From an uncultured bacterium (lineage in GTDB: Bacteria > Gemmatimonadota > Gemmatimonadetes > Longimicrobiales > RSA9): a DNA stretch of 53,463 nt. Positions 16,029 through 24,317 of this stretch are shown here, one piece after another. The position numbers and the translations under genes are program-made. The notes below the pieces were generated by a model, which searched no databases, was not told the origin of the DNA, and saw nothing but the letters and a program-made list of their open reading frames with translations. Position 1 is the first letter of the stretch. Every line of letters starts with the position of its first letter. Where the stretch lies: contig CALBZE010000121.1 in NCBI GenBank assembly GCA_937889645.1, forward strand, positions 1-53,463. The letters are read 5' to 3'.

Positions 16029-18203
16029 TCACTCCCAGTCTTCTACCAGCCGCTCCTCGACGTAGGGCCAGTCCCAGAACACTCGCTCGCGGCTGAGGAA
16101 CCACGGATCCGTGCCGGTTCGTGCGATGTCGTCCTCCCCCGCCGCGTCCGGCGAATCCCCGTGCCGCGCGACCGCGTCGCTCGCATCGGGCGTTGCCGCC
16201 TCGGGGGACGCCGCATCGGGGGCCGGCGTCTCAGGTGCGGCGGCCTCGGACGACGTCGCCTCGGGCGCAGGATCCTCGGGCGCCGCAGCCTCGACCGCCG
16301 CGGGTTCGGCGGTCTCGGCGACTTCGGCGGCACCTGCGGTTTCGGCGACGCCGGCGGTCTCGGCGGCACCTGCGCTCTCGACGGCGTCAGCGCCGTCGTC
16401 GGCGTGAGCGGCTTCGGCCGTCTCGGCGGCGTCGGCGACACCTGCGGTTTCGGCCGTCTCAATGGATTCCGGGGCCTCGCCGGCCTCGGCGGCCGCGGCA
16501 TCGCGGGCCTCGGCGGCCACCGCGTCGACCGCGCCCTCGGCGACCGCCTCCGCGCCCTCCGCCGCGTCGCCGGCCTCATCCGCCACGCCCCGCAGCTCGG
16601 CCTCCGCCTCGCCCTCCGCCGGCAGATCGACGACCAGTCCGCTCTCGAGCCGCGTGCGGAGCCGTTCCTCTAGGCCGTCCAGCTCCTGCGGCGGCCGGGA
16701 CGCGCCGAAGACGAGCTGTGCACCCGTCCGGTGCAGCGCCTCGAAGAGGTGGAACAGCTCGTCCTGCGCGCGCTCGGTACCGGCCAGCGCGTCGACGTCG
16801 TCCAGGATCAGCGCGGTCGCCCGGCGGTAGCGAGCCCGCCAGCCGTCGACACGGTTGCGCTCCAGCGCCTGGATCAGCTCGGCCGCGAACGCCGCGCCCT
16901 GGACGAAAGCGACGGTCCCCTCCGGCGCGGTCCGCTGCAGCCGCTCGCCGAGCGCGGCCAGGAGCGCGGTGCGGCCGGCGCGGCCGGGGCCGTACACGAA
17001 GAACGGGTTGTAGCGCGTGCCCGGCTGCTCCGCCGCGGCCACCGCGGCCCGCACGGCGAAGAGGTCCGGCGAGAGCGCGAGCCGCTCGAACGAGAACCCC
17101 TCGGGCGGCGGCGGGAGCGGGCGCGTCCGCTCGCGCACTTCGCCCAGCAGCGATTCGGCCTCCGCCAGGCGGTCGGGGTCGCGCAGGATATCGCGACGCA
17201 CCAGCTCCGGCGCGTCGGGCTCGAGCGCCGAGATCTCGCCCGCGATTTCGCGCAGCCGCTCGACGTCCGCCTCGAACCCGCGGATCACCGCCTCGACCTC
17301 GTCGTTACCCACGCCCGCCTGGAGCGCCGACTCCAGCCGCCTCGTGCGGTACCCCTCGCCCTCCCACCTCAGGATCGCATCGGCCAGGCGACGCTCCACC
17401 GCCGTCGCCTCGACCAGCTCGCTCACCGTGTCCGAGATCTCCGCCAGGAACGACGCGAACTCGTCGTGCTCGCCCGCGCCCTCCGACTGCCCGAGGATCG
17501 CGGCGACCTCGTCCTCCCTGACCGCGCGACCTTCGAGTTCCTGCACCGCGAGCAGGCGGTTCAGCCCGCCCATCAGCTCGCGCACGTTGCCGAACGCGAT
17601 CCGCGCCAACGCCTCGGCCACGCCGTCGCCCAGCGTGTGGCCCCCCTCCTCCGCCTTCCGCCGCACGATCGCCACGCGCGTCTCGTAGTCCGGCGCGCCG
17701 ATGTCGACGATGAGCCCGCCGGAAAAGCGCGACAGCAGCCGTTCGTCGAGCGCGTCGATCTCGTGCGGCGGCCGGTCGCTCGTCAGCACGACCTGCCCGC
17801 CCCGCGCGGTGATCGCGTCCCACACCCGGATCAGCTCCTCCTGCGTCCGGTGCCGGCCGGCCAGGAACTGCACGTCGTCCAGGATGAGCAGCCCGACGTC
17901 GCCCACGCGTGACCGGAACGCGTCCCGCTCGCCCGCCTCGATCGCGGCCATGATGTCGCCCATGAACTGCTCGAGCGTGTCGTAGACGACGTGCAGCTCC
18001 GGCGTCACCTTCCTGGCGTGATGGCCGATCGCGGTGACCAGGTGCGTCTTCCCCAGCCCCGAGGCGCTGTAGATGAAGAGCGGGTTGTACGTCTCGCCCG
18101 GCGCGTCCGCAACTCGCCGCGCCGCCGCCGTCGCCAGCCGATTCGCGGCGCCGACGACGAAGGTGTCGAACGTGAATCGCGGATCCAGCTCGAGCGGGCT
18201 CAT
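16029..18203 (-). CDS. Tandem DnaA-type AAA+ ATPase with low-complexity tail
   Basis: The 724-residue protein starts at ATG 18203, which overlaps the mglA stop (ATGA). Module 1 (about 8-240) is a DnaA-family AAA+ core: FTFDTFVVGAANRLA, Walker A SGLGKTHL (48-55), Walker B LLILDDVQFLAG, sensor TSDRPP, Arg-finger box LLSRFSGGL and sensor-2 NVRELMGGLNRL. A helical segment (about 245-365) leads to module 2 (about 370-530), where Walker A reads GPGRAGRT with Arg for Lys while Walker B ALILDDVDAL is intact. A tail of about 165 residues is Ala/Glu/Pro-rich and ends in an aromatic segment (DPWFLSRERVFWDWPYVEE). DnaA domains I and IV are absent, so it is not a replication initiator. An Hda-like regulatory or MglA-linked NTPase role is inferred. 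Confidence 0.85.
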   Translation of the reverse strand: MSPLELDPRFTFDTFVVGAANRLATAAARRVADAPGETYNPLFIYSASGLGKTHLVTAIGHHARKVTPELHVVYDTLEQFMGDIMAAIEAGERDAFRSRVGDVGLLILDDVQFLAGRHRTQEELIRVWDAITARGGQVVLTSDRPPHEIDALDERLLSRFSGGLIVDIGAPDYETRVAIVRRKAEEGGHTLGDGVAEALARIAFGNVRELMGGLNRLLAVQELEGRAVREDEVAAILGQSEGAGEHDEFASFLAEISDTVSELVEATAVERRLADAILRWEGEGYRTRRLESALQAGVGNDEVEAVIRGFEADVERLREIAGEISALEPDAPELVRRDILRDPDRLAEAESLLGEVRERTRPLPPPPEGFSFERLALSPDLFAVRAAVAAAEQPGTRYNPFFVYGPGRAGRTALLAALGERLQRTAPEGTVAFVQGAAFAAELIQALERNRVDGWRARYRRATALILDDVDALAGTERAQDELFHLFEALHRTGAQLVFGASRPPQELDGLEERLRTRLESGLVVDLPAEGEAEAELRGVADEAGDAAEGAEAVAEGAVDAVAAEARDAAAAEAGEAPESIETAETAGVADAAETAEAAHADDGADAVESAGAAETAGVAETAGAAEVAETAEPAAVEAAAPEDPAPEATSSEAAAPETPAPDAASPEAATPDASDAVARHGDSPDAAGEDDIARTGTDPWFLSRERVFWDWPYVEERLVEDWE

Positions 18204-18829
18204 GGTGCTGATGTACGATGCTGCGGCGGCGAAATTGGCTGCTGGAACTTGCGCGAGAGGCTCCGGAGCACCAGCTCGCTGATCTGGCGCAGCGTGTCGA
18301 AGACGCCCTCGCCGCTCACGGCGCTCGCCGTGCACGACGGCACCCCGCGGAAGTTGAGCAGGTCCTCCATCTCCTCGACCGGGACGACGCCCGGCAGATC
18401 GCGCTTGTTGTACTGGAGGACCAGCGGCATCTCGCGGATGTCGAAGCCCTCCTCGAGCAGGTTCTCCTGGAGGTTGCGCAGGCTCTCCAGGTTCTCCTCC
18501 ATCTGCTCGCGCTGCGAGTCGGCCACGAAGACCACGCCGTCCGCGCCGCGCAGCACCAGCTTGCGCGTCGCGTTGTAGTAGACCTGGCCCGGGACGGTGT
18601 AGAGCTGGAGCCGCGTGCGGAACCCGGAGATCGACCCCAGGTCGAGCGGCAGGTAGTCGAAGAAGAGCGTCCGGTCGGTTTCCGTGGCCAGGGAGACCAT
18701 CTGCCCCTTGCGCCCGTCCGGGACCCGTGCGTGCACGTACTGCAGGTTCGTCGTCTTTCCGGACCGTCCGGGCCCGTAGTAGACGATCTTGCACGTGATC
18801 TCGCGCGCCGAGTAGTTGACGAGTGACAT
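18200..18829 (-). CDS. mglA: MglA-family Ras-like GTPase
   Basis: The 209-residue small GTPase has P-loop GPGRSGKT (19-26), a switch II reading TVPGQVYY (78-85) in place of the Ras DxxG, which is diagnostic for MglA, and the guanine motif NKRD (141-144). MglA sets cell polarity and drives gliding or type IV pilus motility in Myxococcus and Thermus. The tail after residue 195 is short and disordered (QQPISPPQHR). The ATG at 18829 is preferred because the reading frame upstream is Arg-rich and overlaps the Roadblock gene. It lies 4 bases after a Roadblock gene, the classic mglB-mglA order. Confidence 0.95.
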   Translation of the reverse strand: MSLVNYSAREITCKIVYYGPGRSGKTTNLQYVHARVPDGRKGQMVSLATETDRTLFFDYLPLDLGSISGFRTRLQLYTVPGQVYYNATRKLVLRGADGVVFVADSQREQMEENLESLRNLQENLLEEGFDIREMPLVLQYNKRDLPGVVPVEEMEDLLNFRGVPSCTASAVSGEGVFDTLRQISELVLRSLSRKFQQPISPPQHRTSAP

Positions 18830-18833
18830 CGCC

Positions 18834-19319
18834 CTAGAGCCAGTCCGGAGGCATGATGTGGCGGAGCCCCGCCTCGAGGTCCGCTTCGAACGTCTCCGCA
18901 CTCCCGCCGGCGTCGACCGTCCGGAACTGGGGCAGGTCGCCGACGCGGCGCGCGAAGTCCTCGAAGTACAGGAGCACGAGGCCGAGCGAGGAGTCGTCGT
19001 CGAAGATCGCGACGAGGATCAGCTCCTCGGCCGGCGTCTTGAACGGCGCAAGGAAGAGCTGCCGCTCCCGCCCGACCTGGTGCAGGTAATTCCAGCGCTC
19101 GGCCGCGGTCAGCTGGGCCAGCGCCCGCGCCGAGGCGTGCGCCGCCGCGGCGAGCGAGGCGACGTTCGCGACCTCGTACCCGTTGGTGAGCCCCTGCTGC
19201 GCCAGGAGCTGGCCGCTCGGGTCGACGACCAGCGCGACGCGGACCCGAGCGTCCCGCACGAACGCACGGACCGGCTCCCGCAGCGCATCGATCACATCGG
19301 TGAGGTCCCCGCGTCTCAT
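18834..19319 (-). CDS. Roadblock/LC7 protein, MglB-like
   Basis: The 161-residue Roadblock/LC7 domain protein sits immediately upstream of mglA, the position of the MglB GTPase-activating partner. Features include a helix-strand start (IDALREPVRAF), VALVVDPSGQLLAQQG, an Ala-rich helix (VASLAAAAHASARALAQL), and a two-strand C-terminal half (ILVAIFDDDSSLGLVLLYF). It then has an extra 40-residue tail ending in DLEAGLRHIMPPDWL. Because two other Roadblock modules are encoded next to it, which one is the true GAP cannot be told from sequence. Confidence 0.87.
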   Translation of the reverse strand: MRRGDLTDVIDALREPVRAFVRDARVRVALVVDPSGQLLAQQGLTNGYEVANVASLAAAAHASARALAQLTAAERWNYLHQVGRERQLFLAPFKTPAEELILVAIFDDDSSLGLVLLYFEDFARRVGDLPQFRTVDAGGSAETFEADLEAGLRHIMPPDWL

Positions 19320-19663
19320 GACAACGCCTCCGCGACCTGGCGAGCTTCGAATTGCACAAGCCCGAGCGGCGTGCCGGGCTCGGCGATCACGACGACGAGC
19401 AGCCCGCCGCCGCCGGCGATCAGCACCTGGCCGGACGCGGCCTCGAGCCGGAACGACGCCAGCCGGCCGAGATTGGCGCCGCCGACCGCGCGCCCCGTGC
19501 GACGGTAGGCCGACGCCGCGAGCGCCGCCGCGGCGGGCGCGACGGAGTCGTCCGGCAGCTCGCCGACGACGGGGAGCCCGGCCTCGGCGTCCACGAGCAG
19601 CGCGCCCAGGACGCCCGGGATCCGGCTCAGCCGGCCGACGGCGTCGGTGAGTCGGTCACTCAT
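19316..19663 (-). CDS. Small Roadblock/LC7 domain protein
   Basis: The 115-residue protein is a minimal Roadblock/LC7 fold: RIPGVLGALLVDAEAGLPVVG, an Ala-rich helix (AAAALAASAYRRTGRAV), GRLASFRLEAASGQVLIAGG and LLVVVIAEPGTPLGLV. It overlaps the following Roadblock gene by 4 bases and directly abuts the upstream TPR/Roadblock gene. It is the shortest of the three Roadblock modules here and may heterodimerise with one of the others. Confidence 0.85.
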   Translation of the reverse strand: MSDRLTDAVGRLSRIPGVLGALLVDAEAGLPVVGELPDDSVAPAAAALAASAYRRTGRAVGGANLGRLASFRLEAASGQVLIAGGGGLLVVVIAEPGTPLGLVQFEARQVAEALS

Positions 19664-20563
19664 TCACACCCCCATGAACGCACGGCCGAGCGCCCGGGCC
19701 CGATCCGCGGTCCGAAGCATCCAATCGTCCGGCGCGTCGGGCGTTCCCGCGACGACCAGCGTGTACCCGCCGCCGAGGGGCGAGAGGTTGAGGAGCGCCG
19801 CGTCCGTGTGCAGCAGGATCCCCTGCCACGCGCCGATGCCCAGAACGCCCGCCAGCCGTGCAGCTTCCTCGACCGCTTCGCCGAACACCGCGCCGAGCAC
19901 GTCATCGCCGCCCTGCCCGCCCATGGCGAGCGTCCCCGCGGTGACGGCGCCCCGGACATCGAGCACCAGCGCGCCCAGGAAGCGCGAGTCCGCCATCAGC
20001 TCCTCGAAGACGCTCCTCGGCTCGCGCGACGCCGTATGCCCGGCGGCCCCGGCGCCGCCTTGCGTCTCGGCCGCGCCCGCCGCGGGCATCACCGCGTCTG
20101 CCCCGGCACTCGCCCCGGCGGCCCCGCCACTCGCACCGGCCGGCGCGCCCACGCCGCCCGCCCGCGCCAGCGCCAACGCGTCGCGCACCGCCGGGTCCTC
20201 CGGCCGCACGCGGGCCGCCTCCTCGAGGTGCCGCCGCGCCGCATCGTAATCGCCTCGCTCGAGGTAGACGAATCCGAGGCCGCGGTGCGCGTCGAAGTTG
20301 CCCGGGTCGAGGCGCAGCACCGTCGCCCACTCGTCGCTCGCCTTCTCGCGCTCGCCGGTCTCCAGGTAGAGGAGCGCCAGGAGCGCGTGCCCTTCGACGT
20401 GCGTCGGTTGGCGCTCGAGCGCGCGCAGGCAGATCCGCAGCGCCGCGTCCCTGCGCCCCTGCCGCCGGTACGCCCGCGCGAGCGAAAGGAACGCAGGCGC
20501 GGCCGGGTCACGAGCGACTTCCTCACTCCACCGCTGGATGTCCGGGATCCCCGCGTCGCTCAT
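19664..20563 (-). CDS. TPR plus Roadblock/LC7-like fusion protein
   Basis: The 299-residue protein has about three TPRs (residues 20-125, for example AHRGLGFVYLERGDYDAARRH), then an Ala/Gly-rich linker (about 133-178). Its C-terminal domain has a Roadblock-like pattern: FLGALVLDVRGAVTAG, VFGEAVEEAARLAGVLG, WQGILLHTDAALLNLSPLGGG and YTLVVAGTPDAP. The stop is directly followed by the start of the next Roadblock gene. The fusion suggests an adaptor tethering a Roadblock module to the TPR scaffolds of the unit. The domain call for the C-terminal half is by pattern. Confidence 0.78.
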   Translation of the reverse strand: MSDAGIPDIQRWSEEVARDPAAPAFLSLARAYRRQGRRDAALRICLRALERQPTHVEGHALLALLYLETGEREKASDEWATVLRLDPGNFDAHRGLGFVYLERGDYDAARRHLEEAARVRPEDPAVRDALALARAGGVGAPAGASGGAAGASAGADAVMPAAGAAETQGGAGAAGHTASREPRSVFEELMADSRFLGALVLDVRGAVTAGTLAMGGQGGDDVLGAVFGEAVEEAARLAGVLGIGAWQGILLHTDAALLNLSPLGGGYTLVVAGTPDAPDDWMLRTADRARALGRAFMGV

Positions 20564-20566
20564 GGG

Positions 20567-21691
20567 TCACACCCGCTCACTCGCCAGAATATGCGACAGC
20601 GTCCGCACCGCAGACAACGCGACGCGCGCCTCTTCGTTCGCCTCCCCTTCCGGGTCCAGGCGAATGTACGACTCCAGCGCGCGTGCCGCGCGCTCGAAAT
20701 CCCCGATCCGTACGGCCGTGAACCCCAGCCGGAGGTGGGCCTCCGCCGAGAGCGGGTCCAGTCCGACGGCCCGGACGAACGCCTCCGTCGCCGCGCGGAC
20801 GCGGCCCTGTGCGGCCAGCGCGATCCCCTCGAGCAGCGCCAGCTCCGCGCGGTCCGGGAACGAGCCCTGGAGCTCGCCCGCGAGCCGCCCCGCGGCCTCC
20901 GGGTCGCCCGCGTCCAGCAGGCGACGGACTTCGGCGATCGCCGGCTCGAGCTCCTCGTCCGACAGCCGCGTGGGTCGCGCGTCCACCCCGACGACGCCCA
21001 TGCTGACCAGGCCGTAGATGATCCGCGCCACGTCGAAGCTGCTTCGGCTCAGCGCGGCGGCGATCTGCCTCAGGTCCCGCTGCCCGTCGATCTCGGCGAG
21101 GACTTCCCACTCCTCGGGGCGCAGCTCGAGCGGCGCGCCGGCTCCGTCGTCGACCGCCGTCAGGTACGGGATCGACTCCTCGCTCGGGATCCGCGACTCC
21201 AGTCGCGACCACTCGTCGATCCGACGGGCGCCCTCCATCAGCAGCGACTCGATCCGGATCCGGACCTCGGGGTCGCCCGTGATCACCGACTCCCGCTCCT
21301 CGAACCGGAAGTGCCCGTCCGTCCACGACATCACCTCGTAGACGGCCTCCTCGATCTGGAATCGGAGCTGGCGTTCCAGCTCCTCGCGCGTGACGCTCCC
21401 CATCTCGAGGAGGATCCATGCGAGCCGCTGCGACGGGTCGGCGCGCTGTATCTCCAACGCTCGCTGCAGCTCCCGCTCGGTCAGCTTGCCGGAGCGAATG
21501 AGCTGCTGCCCCAGCCGCCGCTGGGACTTGCGACGCCGTGCGAAGACGATCTGCCCGGCATCCAGGTGGAGCTCCGCATCGTCGTCGCGGCGCTCCGTCG
21601 TGAGGGTCAGCACTCCGGTCTTGCGCGCCAGCTCGAGGAGCTGGAGCACGTCCTGGAAGCCGAGTTCGCGCAGCGAACCCTCGATCGCCAT
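20567..21691 (-). CDS. DUF4388 (PATAN) domain protein with short TPR region
   Basis: The 374-residue protein begins MAIEGSLRELGFQDVLQLLE, a DUF4388/PATAN domain. A PilB-N-like segment (LGQQLIRSGKLTERELQRALEIQ) and a conserved GHFRFEE half follow. About residues 195-245 look like a winged helix, and two TPR-like repeats finish the protein. The first 180 residues parallel the 541-residue protein at 14399, including the LLMEGARRIDEWSRLE block versus LLLEGARRVDEWSLIE. It lies 1 base after the large TPR gene and 3 before the TPR/Roadblock gene. Confidence 0.85.
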   Translation of the reverse strand: MAIEGSLRELGFQDVLQLLELARKTGVLTLTTERRDDDAELHLDAGQIVFARRRKSQRRLGQQLIRSGKLTERELQRALEIQRADPSQRLAWILLEMGSVTREELERQLRFQIEEAVYEVMSWTDGHFRFEERESVITGDPEVRIRIESLLMEGARRIDEWSRLESRIPSEESIPYLTAVDDGAGAPLELRPEEWEVLAEIDGQRDLRQIAAALSRSSFDVARIIYGLVSMGVVGVDARPTRLSDEELEPAIAEVRRLLDAGDPEAAGRLAGELQGSFPDRAELALLEGIALAAQGRVRAATEAFVRAVGLDPLSAEAHLRLGFTAVRIGDFERAARALESYIRLDPEGEANEEARVALSAVRTLSHILASERV

Positions 21692-21692
21692 G

Positions 21693-24317
21693 TCAGCCGG
21701 CCTCCACGCCGACGGCGCCGATCCGCTCCAGCGCGCGCCGCGCGTCCTCGTGGTCCGGGTCGAAGCGCAGGACCCGCCGATACGCCCGAGCCGCCTCGTC
21801 GACCCTGCCGCTGTCGAAGAGGAGCGAACCCAACTGCGCGAGCGCCGCCAGGTGATACGGATCGACCGTGAGGAGGTCGGCCAGCGCGTGGATCGCCTCG
21901 CGGAGCCGGCCGCGTCGTCGCTCCAGCTCCGCCAACATCAGCGCCGCCTCGCCGTAGCTCGGCAGCAACGCGAGCGCGCCCCGCAGCTCGGCGGCGGCGT
22001 CGTCGAGCCGGCCCTGCCGCTCGAGCACGCGCCCGAGCGCGACGTGCGCGGCCGCCGCACCGTCGTCCAGCTCGAGCGCCCGGCGCAGCACCGCCTCCGC
22101 TTTCGCCGGCTCGTCCGCGTCCAGGAGCGCGCTCCCCAGTTCCGTGAGGACGGCCGGATCCTCGCCGCCCAGGTCGCGGGCCCGCTCGAGCGCCGCGACC
22201 GCCTCCTTCGCTCGGCCCACGCGCGCCAGCGCCTGCCCCAGCAGTCGATGCGCGCCCGCGTCCTCCGGCGCGACTTCGCACAACTCGGCCGCCACCGCCA
22301 CGGCGCCGTCCACTCGTTCCAGGAGGAGGAGCGACCGCGCGCACCCGCGGAGCGCATCGCGCCGGACCCGGCCGTCGTCGTCCTCACCCTCGCCCGGGGC
22401 GTCCAGCGCCGCGCGGAACCGCTCCAAAGCCTCACCCGCCAGCCCGCGCCGGAGGAACGACTCGCCCATGACGACCAGCGCGGCGCCGCGCGCGCCTGCC
22501 GTGGCCGCCTGCTGCGCCAGCGCGATGGCCCGATCGAACTGACCCCTCGCGAGCGCGCCGCGCGCCGCCTCGATCAGCGGGTCCGCGCCCCGGCCGGACG
22601 TCGCGCCGACGGCCGGCGACGCGCCCCGCCCACCCGCCGCGAACTCCGTGATCTCGTCGAAGAGCCGGTCCAGCGCGCCGGCGTCGAAGTCGAAGTCCTC
22701 GACCGCGCCGCCCGCGGCCACACGCTCCGAGATTTCCAGCTCCGGCGCGAGGATCCGCGCCTCCTCGAACTGCAGGTCGATCAGCAGCCGGAACCGCGGC
22801 GCCGGGAACATCGGGTCCAGCTCCAGGGCGCGCCGCGTCTCGCGCAGCGCGCCGCGATAGTCGCCCAGCGCCGAGAGCGCGAACGCGAGGTGGTACCGCG
22901 CCTCGGCCAGGTCCGGATCCAGGTCGACCGCCCGAACGAGCGCGGCCCGCGCCTCCTCCGCGTGGCCGGCCTCGACCAGGACCGCGCCCAACCCCGTCCA
23001 CGCCGCCGCGGAGTCCGGCTCCAGTTCCAGCGCCTGGCGATACGCCTCCGCCGCCGCCCGGGGCTTCCCCTGCCTCGCCAGCATGAGCCCCAGGTTGCGC
23101 CAGATGTCGCCCGGCGCGCGGCCGCGGTCCAGCGCCTCCCGGAACGAACGCTCCGCTCCTGGTTCGCCCCGGTGGTGCTGCGCCACGCCCAGGTTGTTCC
23201 ACGCCAGCGCGTACGTCGGGTCCAGCTCCAGCGCCCGGCGGTAACAGCGCTCGGCCTCCGCGAGGTCGCCCTGCTGGTGCGCGGCGACGCCCAGCTCGTT
23301 CCACAGCTTCGGGCTCGCCGGTTCACGCTCGAGCAGCGATTCGTACAGGGCGGCCGCCTGCGCGCCCGAACCCCGCAGCAGGTAGAGCTCCGCCTCCGCC
23401 TGCTGCACCAGGTACGCGTCCTCGCCGCGCTCCAGCGCGAGCCGGAATTCCCTGAGCGCCTCGTCGTACAGGCCACGTTGACGGAACGCCAACCCGAGGT
23501 TGTAGTGCGCGAGCGTACCCTCGGTCACCTCCGGCCGCGCCGCGCGTTCGCCCGTCAGCTCGTCGAACCGCGCCGCGCTGTACCGGTCCAGCGACAGGTT
23601 GGTCTCCGCCTTCGCGAAGCTCGGGTTCAGCTCCGCCGCCCGCGCCGCCGCCTCCGCCGCCTTCTCCGTCTCGCCCAGGTCGCCGTAGACGAACGCGAGC
23701 TGGTGGTACGCCGCGGCCAGCTTCGGGTCGAGCTCGACCACCCACTCCAGCACCTCCCGCGCTTCGGCGCTCATCCCGGCCATGTAGTGGACCTGGCCCA
23801 TGCGCACCAGGATCCGGGGATCGCCCGGCGAGAGGGAAGACGCTCGCTTCAGGTACACGAGCGCCGCGTCCAGGTCGCCCTGCTGCACCTCGGCGCGCGC
23901 GAGCTGGAGGTGCGCCTCCACGTCTTCCGGGTTCCGCGCCAGGATCCGCTCCCACTCCGTGATCGCGCTCGCCGCGTCACCCGTGTGCAGGTACGCCCGG
24001 CCCAGCCGCCGTCGCGCCTCCAGATCCTCGGGATCACGCGTCAACCGGCTCCGCAGCTCCGAGACGAGCCGCTCGAAATAGCCGGTGTGGAAATAGGCGA
24101 TCTGCAGGTTGCGCTCGGCTACCTGCATGTACGGATCCAGCTCGAGCGCACGCTCGAACTCGCCGATCGCTTCCTCGTAGAGGCCCTTCTGATAGTAGAC
24201 GACGCCGAGGTTGTTGTGCGCGCCCGCATCCTCGGGGTTGATGCGTCGCGCCAGCGACCGAAGGATCTCCAGGTCCCGCGTCGACCGCGGGACGCCCGTC
24301 GCAGGAGTGCCGCTCAC
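21693..24317 (-). CDS. Large TPR-repeat protein
   Basis: The GTG start at 24317 overlaps the cheC stop (GTGA), giving 874 residues made almost wholly of tetratricopeptide repeats, roughly eighteen or more. Typical units are AHNNLGVVYYQKGLYEEAIG and LAWNNLGVAQHHRGEP. A non-repeat interruption near residues 510-570 is acidic and Gly-rich (AVEDFDFDAGALDRLFDEI). No signal peptide or membrane helix is seen, so it should be a cytoplasmic scaffold. Its position between cheC and the DUF4388 gene suggests it assembles the signalling and polarity proteins of the unit. The exact partner is unknown. Confidence 0.88.
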   Translation of the reverse strand: MSGTPATGVPRSTRDLEILRSLARRINPEDAGAHNNLGVVYYQKGLYEEAIGEFERALELDPYMQVAERNLQIAYFHTGYFERLVSELRSRLTRDPEDLEARRRLGRAYLHTGDAASAITEWERILARNPEDVEAHLQLARAEVQQGDLDAALVYLKRASSLSPGDPRILVRMGQVHYMAGMSAEAREVLEWVVELDPKLAAAYHQLAFVYGDLGETEKAAEAAARAAELNPSFAKAETNLSLDRYSAARFDELTGERAARPEVTEGTLAHYNLGLAFRQRGLYDEALREFRLALERGEDAYLVQQAEAELYLLRGSGAQAAALYESLLEREPASPKLWNELGVAAHQQGDLAEAERCYRRALELDPTYALAWNNLGVAQHHRGEPGAERSFREALDRGRAPGDIWRNLGLMLARQGKPRAAAEAYRQALELEPDSAAAWTGLGAVLVEAGHAEEARAALVRAVDLDPDLAEARYHLAFALSALGDYRGALRETRRALELDPMFPAPRFRLLIDLQFEEARILAPELEISERVAAGGAVEDFDFDAGALDRLFDEITEFAAGGRGASPAVGATSGRGADPLIEAARGALARGQFDRAIALAQQAATAGARGAALVVMGESFLRRGLAGEALERFRAALDAPGEGEDDDGRVRRDALRGCARSLLLLERVDGAVAVAAELCEVAPEDAGAHRLLGQALARVGRAKEAVAALERARDLGGEDPAVLTELGSALLDADEPAKAEAVLRRALELDDGAAAAHVALGRVLERQGRLDDAAAELRGALALLPSYGEAALMLAELERRRGRLREAIHALADLLTVDPYHLAALAQLGSLLFDSGRVDEAARAYRRVLRFDPDHEDARRALERIGAVGVEAG

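Noticed and set aside
16029..18203. Replication initiator dnaA and nearby oriC
   Set aside because: The protein lacks DnaA domains I and IV, and I see no cluster of DnaA boxes or AT-rich unwinding region around it.
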